Shown: one piece after another, positions 58,353 to 64,000 of the stretch
Numbering within the stretch: position 1 is the first letter of the stretch
Layout: each line of letters starts with the position of its first letter
From: Przewalskia tangutica
Taxonomy: Eukaryota; Streptophyta; Magnoliopsida; Solanales; Solanaceae
Direction: 5' to 3'
Length of the DNA stretch: 64,000 bases
Assembly: GCA_029844215.1 (NCBI GenBank)
Contig: CM056736.1
Location: forward strand, 57,349,562 to 57,413,561
The notes under the pieces: generated by a model
What the model saw: the letters and a program-made list of their open reading frames with translations, nothing else
Database searches by the model: none
Told to the model about the DNA's origin: nothing
Translations under genes and position numbers: made by a program

Positions 58353-58899
58353 TCCTGGCCTTCACGATCTGGTTCCGGTCGACCACATTCCACGAACTCA
58401 TATGATGGTTACCTATACTTGGGCCTAGCACCCTCGTGACCCTACCACCTGGCGGGAACACCTCGAACTGACCCCACCTCACTCCGGGCTGCGGGTTGAC
58501 CCGCAATATGGCCTCAACCCGACCCACCGTCGCGCCAAACTCTCTCGTCCCCCGATCCGGAACAATCTTACTAGTTCACGTCATGAAAGTTTAACACTTC
58601 CATCTCACACTACCCATGGAATCATCCCACCATATAATTCACGCATACCAAGTATTTCAACAAAGACCAACCGTAAAATCTTTTACTCAAGACGGCCTTA
58701 CATCTAAGGTCTCAACTTGTTATAATATTCTAAGGCTTATAATTTCCCTATCCCTAAGCTTACCTTTTCAACTAACCATGTTCTCTAGATCACAATTTCT
58801 ACACAATGCTATCCAAACATAACACTTAACATAAAATCATCATATCACACATACAAATCTCTAAAGGGTTAAGGATATACCTGTAACTACCGCTTCACT
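58353..58899 (-). mobile_element. Noncoding internal sequence of I between integrase remnant and gag
   Basis: The uninterrupted version of the place where H entered G: GGGAACACCTCGAACTGACC at about 58453. It contains GCGGGTTGACCCGC, a short inverted repeat, and the AACCCT..TAGAG block near gag. Confidence 0.8.
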
Positions 58900-59333
58900 C
58901 TAATCACAGTCCTGCCCTGCAGGGCGCATAGCTAGAGAAGGCGATGAACCAGCCACTGATCCTGAAGGCTGAGTCGTAACATCCGTGCTACCCCTGGTCG
59001 GACAGTTCCTCGCAAAATGGCCCTGACGGCTGCAAATATAACAGGCTCCCTTGGCAGCACGACACTCCCCAAAATGGGGTCTACCACATTGATCGCACCG
59101 AGGTCGGGGTGACTTCATCCGCCAAGACCCCAACTCCCTCAAAACTCAACCTCGAGCCACGACTGCCTCGAATACCGAAGCCTCAAGATCGTGAGGACCA
59201 CTCTGTACTGGCGGAGGCGTATAACTAGTCTGCTGCTGAGGCGGTCCGCCTCGAGAATTTCCAAAGGACCCTGCTGTCTTGGCCTTCTTCTGCTGGTATT
59301 GGTCAATCCGTCGGTCTCTCCGTTCCTCACACC
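58900..59333 (-). pseudogene. gag of I, C-terminal part, cut by solo LTR J
   Basis: The zinc knuckle CYICSRQGHFARNC (about 58990-59035) is preceded by CDQCGRPHFGECRAAKG and followed by the conserved stop at 58900. The N-terminal side, with a QQQTSY and RRDRRIDQYQQK-like stretch, ends at the insertion of J (TSD acacc, 59329-59333). Confidence 0.88.
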
Positions 59334-59924
59334 TGTCACGACCCGTTCCGGGGCCCGTGACTGGTGCCTTACCCGGGCACCCAAGTAGTCATACATCAGA
59401 GAAAATCAGCGGAATATAAAACAAGACATGAATCAATGAAAATTTAGACACAGTTTATATGAGAAAAGTCGCTTTCGGCATAATATATATAAACCAAAAT
59501 CGCGCTTACATCCTTCGCATAACAGACTACGCACTTCTAAGGAAGTAACAACTATGGCGACAGGGCCGCCATACCCGAATGTACAAAACTATCTACACAC
59601 AGGAGATCATACCCAAAAGTAGAGCCTCCGAGAAGATGGAGCTCACGACACCAAAGCAAAGATCCTAAGGATGTGGATCTAGCACTGCTTGCCTTACCTG
59701 CGGCATGAACGCACTCGAGCGAGGTCGATAACAGTACCAATTATGTGAAACTGTAAAGTACTTAAATCATATCACTTTAAAAACCAATTTTACAAATATG
59801 CACGAAACAACCAATGTGACCGCACATAGTGCCACATCATAAACAAGAGCAACAATAGGTAAACTGTAACAGGTCTTTTCTAGGCTGCGAATGATCGAAG
59901 CAGGGCCACTCGCCCATATTATCA

Positions 59925-60180
59925 TTCTGCAAGCCTAATCCTGGACTCCCGTAGTCCGCATAGGCCACTCACATAGGCCCGTATGAGGTATAACCCCGCA
60001 TCGAGGGTAGCTACTCCTCGGCATCGTCCTGGACTCGTTGTCCGCATGGCCACATAGACCGCATGAGGCATAACCCCGCACACTAACCTGGAACTCGTAG
60101 CTCGCATAGGCCCTGGACCCGCATGAGGTATTCTCGAATCATGGTCCTGCATCACCGAAGTCTACCCCGTCGGAGGGCTT
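59925..60180 (-). repeat. Degenerate repeat region of LTR J
   Basis: CGCATAGGCC, CGCATGAGGTAT and GACTCGTAG..CGCATGGCC motifs recur several times. It corresponds to the H array on the other strand. Confidence 0.65.
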
Positions 60181-61403
60181 AACCCCTGTATCATCTCAAG
60201 AGGTGAGTGATATAGTACTAACATAACAGCTTATAGTTTAAACAACATGAGCATAAGTAAGACTGACCTCTTTACACAAACATTACAAGATACTAACACA
60301 TAGCATCACAATATGTCTACTCATCAAAACCATCTTATTATACCTTTCAGAAATCAATACAAGTCTTTTATAAACACATAAGTAAACTGTTCCTTTTTAT
60401 AAAACTTAAGCCGTTATACTTAACTTCCCATAAAGCTAGTATAACCCTTAAGCTTCTTGTTTTAAAAACAAATATTCTTCTTCTTTCAAAACTGTCTTAT
60501 AATTCTCTTGAAAGACTTTTTAAGATCTTTATTATTCAGGCTTAAGTCGCAAGACATTGCCGTAAGTATTATTTAGGCTTAAGTCAAAAGACATTGCCGT
60601 AGTTATTATTCAGTTAACACACGTACGTCTACCGTACTATATATATATTTAAAATATCATGCTCAAGAGTATAAGAAGAATCACATACCTTCTTGGCGAA
60701 ATCCACCTGCCAAGTCGAATATGTCGCGCGCAGAGAATCAGCCTATAATAGTCACAGACATCTATCAAAGTCTAGACTACTCTGTAGGTCATTCTAAACA
60801 GAGGGTTCTCAATTCTACGGAAAGTCGGGCAGCACTTCCCTACCCGGTGAGCTATATAAGTCTCATCGTGAAAACAAATTCATGTAAGTATAGTTTAATT
60901 ATTCTTCTTTATACCCTTCATCGTGATAACAGTTCAATTCTATTCTGTAATATTCTTCTAAGTATTTAATACTTATTCTTATACTTCTACAGTATGTATT
61001 CTCTAATTATAAAAGAAGGGTAAGATTATTTACCTCTATAAGCCCAATATTATCCAAGTATAAACGTCGATCCTGAGCGAGGTTTAGCTCCTAATTTGAA
61101 CGCTCCGATAGCTCCAAGAACCCTTAGAAGTTCTTCACAACTTCTACTAAGTACTAAGGGATTTGGGCTAGGGTATTTTGGGCATTATAACAATACTAGA
61201 AGGCAACTTTTCTACCAAGGGAGGGGGGGTAGATTTCGGCTAGGGCTTCCTTTAGAGGGGGGGGGGGGGTATTCGGCCAAGGGCCTTCACAAGGGGAGGG
61301 GGGGAGGGGGAAGTGTTTGGACGAAAAGGCTACAAGGGAGAGGGGAGGATTTTCAAGACTTTGAAAGTAATTTGTGGATGAAGAACTCTTCATCTTAAGG
61401 GGG

Positions 61404-61411
61404 TATTTATA
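61404..61411 (-). promoter_or_regulatory. TATA box, LTR J
   Basis: TATTTATA in GGGGGTATTTATAGGTC. Confidence 0.68.
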
Positions 61412-61817
61412 GGTCAAGCCATGGCCAACCAATGGCCAAGATGATGCCAAGTGCAAGGCAAGTGTAGGGTGAGGATTTAGGCAAGTGTCCATTCTATCTA
61501 CTACACAAAATATCCTACCAACTCCTTGACAAAACAAGCCAATCCATTTCGGCTCACTTCCGCCTCACGTCCACCAATGAGAGGGTGACAAGTGTCGCCC
61601 TCTCGTTGGTCCAAAGTGTTTCGTCTCTCGGAAAAATCCGCAAAAATTAGAAATGACATAGCCGGAATTTATCCTACGCGAGTCTTGTTAAACGTTTCGT
61701 CGGAAAACGATTCTTTTAGTGAGTTGTGCACAAACTTTTTCGTCCAAGGTCTTTAACTTAGGCTAACTTTTGTACGTACACCCTCACGTACATACTCTGG
61801 AAATACGGGGTATAACA

Positions 61818-62633
61818 ACACCCAAGTGCATGAGCCTGCATGCGGGCAATCTCCATGCCCGGCTGAAGAGCTACACCTGAGCAACTCTCTGCCAAGTAAT
61901 CATCGAGCCCCGTGACGTAGCGGTGCACTCTGTCCTCCATATCTGCCACTAATGCAGGGACATATCGAGCCAACGAGTCGAACTCCACGTTGTACTCCCG
62001 AATCAGCGCCCTCTCTGCCTCAAAGATCATAAATTGTTGCCCGCTCTCCTCTCATCGCGAGGCAAGAAGTGAGTGAGGAATGCCTTCGAGAACTCGCCCC
62101 ATACCGCTGGAAGTGCATGCTCTCCCGACAGCTCACGAATCAAACGATCAGCGGTATCACGCAGCCGATGTGAACCGAAGATCACGGACTCGGTCTCCGA
62201 AGCCTTGATCACTCTCATGATCCGCTGTAACTGTCGGATGAACTCCTGCGGATCATCCTCAGGCCTCGACCCGTAGAACTCTGGCGGGCTACAACTCATA
62301 AAATCCCGCAGCCTCAAACTATCCGACCTCGGGTGAACCACGGGTACTATCGAATCGAATCGCTGCGATCCACCTATCCTCATGTTCGCCACAATCTCGC
62401 CAATAATCGCCATCTCCTCAGAACCCATCTCTCTGCTTCCAGTGTGGGATCGGAGGCGCAGTATCGTGGTCTCGGTAGCCTCGCGCGCTCTAAACTCGCT
62501 GGGCCGGGCGGCGTCGCAAAACTCGCCGTCAAGCACTATCTCGTAATGGCCGCTGCACTCGTACTCTCTGTCTCCTACTAGCGACTCCTGCCGCCTTGCC
62601 CTTCTGGGCCCGGGTTGCCTTGCGCGGAGGCAT
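61818..62633 (-). pseudogene. gag of I, N-terminal and core part
   Basis: The ATG is at 62631-62633 (M-P-P-R-K-A-T). A 213-codon open frame (62668-62027) in another frame at its start covers PQEFIRQLQRIMRVIKASET, GSHRLRDTAD, ELSGEHALPAVWGEFSKAF and THFLPRDERRA. A second open frame (62030-61758) covers REYNVEFDSLARYVPALVAD, MEDRVHRYVTGLDDYLAESC and VALQPGMEIARMQAHA. These are the successive parts of a Ty3/gypsy gag core and are nearly unbroken. J separates this from the zinc-knuckle part. Confidence 0.9.
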
Positions 62634-62840
62634 AACTGGTAAAAACGAAATACGTCAGAGAGGTCCAACTTATAATACAGCTCTAAGGCACGATCTCAGA
62701 GTGAGAAGAAATAGAAACCAATCCTAAATGTCCTGCAGCCTCCTGATTATAGATGTGGTGCACAACACACCGATAATCAAGACTCTACTAGACACGGTCT
62801 GTAGACACTTTCCGAGGACTAACTGCTCTGATACCACTTT
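62634..62840 (-). mobile_element. PBS and leader of I
   Basis: An exact PBS is at 62825-62836. The stem-loop is at 62745-62778 with GTGCAC at 62758-62763. Confidence 0.93.
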
Positions 62841-64000
62841 TGTCACGACCCGACCTCGGGCCCGCGACTGGTGCCTTACCCCGGGCACCCTAGTGATACA
62901 ACATCAGAGAAAATCAGCGGAAATAAAACTCATAAAGACAAACAAAGGAAATAAGAAGACAAAGCAACCAAAACGGTTACATTTCAGATATATATAAAAA
63001 AACTTGAACATTACATCCTTTACAAACCCCGCCCACAACAAGATTTCAGCACTCTAAGAATGTAATCAGCAACTATGACGGGACAGGGCCCCGCCATACC
63101 CCTGAATGTACAAGTACCTACAATGACAGGGGACTATACCAAAAGATAAGCCTCCGAAGAAACGGAGCTTCCCAAACGCTGAACTGCGATCCTATGAGCG
63201 AGGATCAACAACTGATGTACCCCTACCTGTGGCATGAACGCAGCCCCCCGAAGGAGGTCAGTACAACAGGTACCAAGTATGTGAAACTGAAAATACGGTA
63301 ATAGAATCATAGCAGTCTATGTATATAAAACAGGAGACATGTATGATAACCAAACTACGATATACAATATGTAAGCCGTCATGTCAAATCAGGGACTCAC
63401 GCCCTCAAAGTCATCACTCAAATATAACTATGGGTCTCACGCCCACAACATCAATCATGCCCGCGTCATGGCCGCATGCCCCCGGAATTCTCCATCGGTG
63501 TAGACATGTCCAGGATGCAATAATAATAATATACCGGGTAATCAACCCTGCCGCATGGCCACATGCCCCCGGAATTCTTCATCGGTGCAGACATGTCCAT
63601 GTAGCCACAATAACAATATACCGGGTGATTAACCCTCCGCATGGCCGCATGCCCCCGGAATTCTTCATCGGTGCAGACATGTCCATGTAACCACAATAAC
63701 AATATACCGGGTGATTAACCCTCCGCATGGCCGCATGCCCCCGGAATTCTTCATCGGTGCAGACATGTCCATGTAACCACAATAACAATATACCGGGTGA
63801 TTAACCCTCCGCATGGCCGCATGCCCCCGGAATTCTTCATCGGTGCAGACATGTCCATGTAACCACAATAACCATATACCGGCCCTCCATCGAGAGACGC
63901 GGTAGCATAAGAATACAACTTTTACACAACAAGGCTATCACAAGCAAATTACCATACTTTTAGACTCTCATTTTATGCCAAAATCCGGGTTTTAACCCTA
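62841..64000 (-). mobile_element. LTR3 of the G/I tandem, cut by the window edge
   Basis: Begins TGTCACGACCCGACCTCGGG beside the PBS of I and matches LTR1 and LTR2 to the end of the window. The 86-bp array is at 63455-63880. Its promoter half is outside. Confidence 0.93.
63455..63880 (-). repeat. 86-bp tandem array, LTR3
   Basis: Same unit order and number as LTR1. Confidence 0.95.

Larger units (their letters stand above)
59334..61817 (-). mobile_element. Solo LTR J in the gag of I (type 2 U3)
   Basis: 2484 bp from TGTCACGACCCG to GGGGTATAACA, with TSD acacc at 59329-59333 and 61818-61822. There is no PBS or purine tract at either side. It has a TATA box at 61404-61411 and a CATGAGG/CATAGGCC-rich region (59925-60180) like that of H. 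A shorter body without the CCATCTGCATAGAAGC block accounts for its smaller size. Confidence 0.95.
38720..64000 (-). mobile_element. G/I tandem: three LTRs and two gag-only internal regions
   Basis: LTR1 38720-41752, internal region 1 (G) 41753-54411, LTR2 54412-57418, internal region 2 (I) 57419-62840, LTR3 62841 to the window end. LTR2 has a PBS on its left and a purine tract on its right, so the two units share it. Each internal region is about 2.9 kb after removing H or J. The copies are closely similar, and each internal region carries its own private insertion. Confidence 0.9.

Noticed and set aside
57419..62840. Possible autonomous element with a full pol
   Set aside because: After removing J, only 2.9 kb remain; no reverse transcriptase motif (such as YxDD) or integrase catalytic core was found in any frame.

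Overview
This window is plant nuclear DNA, most likely pericentromeric or other heterochromatin of a dicot (the species cannot be named from sequence). I find no host gene, rRNA or tRNA gene. Almost every base belongs to one superfamily of Ty3/gypsy-type LTR retrotransposons. Members have very long LTRs (about 2.5-3.5 kb) that begin TGTTA and end TGACA, a primer binding site complementary to initiator tRNA-Met (TGGTATCAGAGC), a single gag gene with a CCHC zinc knuckle, and a purine tract before the 3' LTR. No protease, reverse transcriptase or RNase H is visible. Three copies (H, G, I) keep a degenerate piece of the integrase C-terminus. They therefore look like gag-only, non-autonomous elements (TR-GAG-like) derived from an autonomous chromovirus of the Del/Tekay kind.

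The layout is a nest of insertions, most of them proven by 5-bp target-site duplications (TSDs). An old minus-strand element D (leader 946-1102, LTR 1103-2293 and 22832-23533) is the outermost host. Solo LTR C (+, 2294-4915 and 22406-22831, TSD gcacc) sits in D. Element A (+, 4916-22405, TSD ctatt) sits in C. Element B (+, about 8803-17630) sits in A's gag. Element E (+, from 23534) also sits in D. Element F (-, 28433-37124, TSD ccaag) sits in E's gag. The 3' LTR of E is cut at 38719 by a minus-strand tandem G/I with three LTRs (38720-41752, 54412-57418, 62841 to the window end) and two internal regions. Element H (+, 42797-52529, TSD acctc) sits in the first internal region, and solo LTR J (-, 59334-61817, TSD acacc) sits in the gag of the second.

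The LTRs are modular. Three U3 types are present, and a variable tandem array (29, 33, 40, 41-43, about 60 or 86 bp units) sits at the same place between conserved flanks. A conserved block containing AATAAA is present in most copies. A stem-loop with a six-base palindromic loop follows every PBS. An inverted repeat precedes every purine tract.

Most gag copies are broken by many small frameshifts. A recurrent lesion is loss of the middle base of CAG or CTG, giving CG. This looks more like a sequencing artefact at CHG-methylated sites than ordinary decay, so some reading frames may be more intact than they appear.
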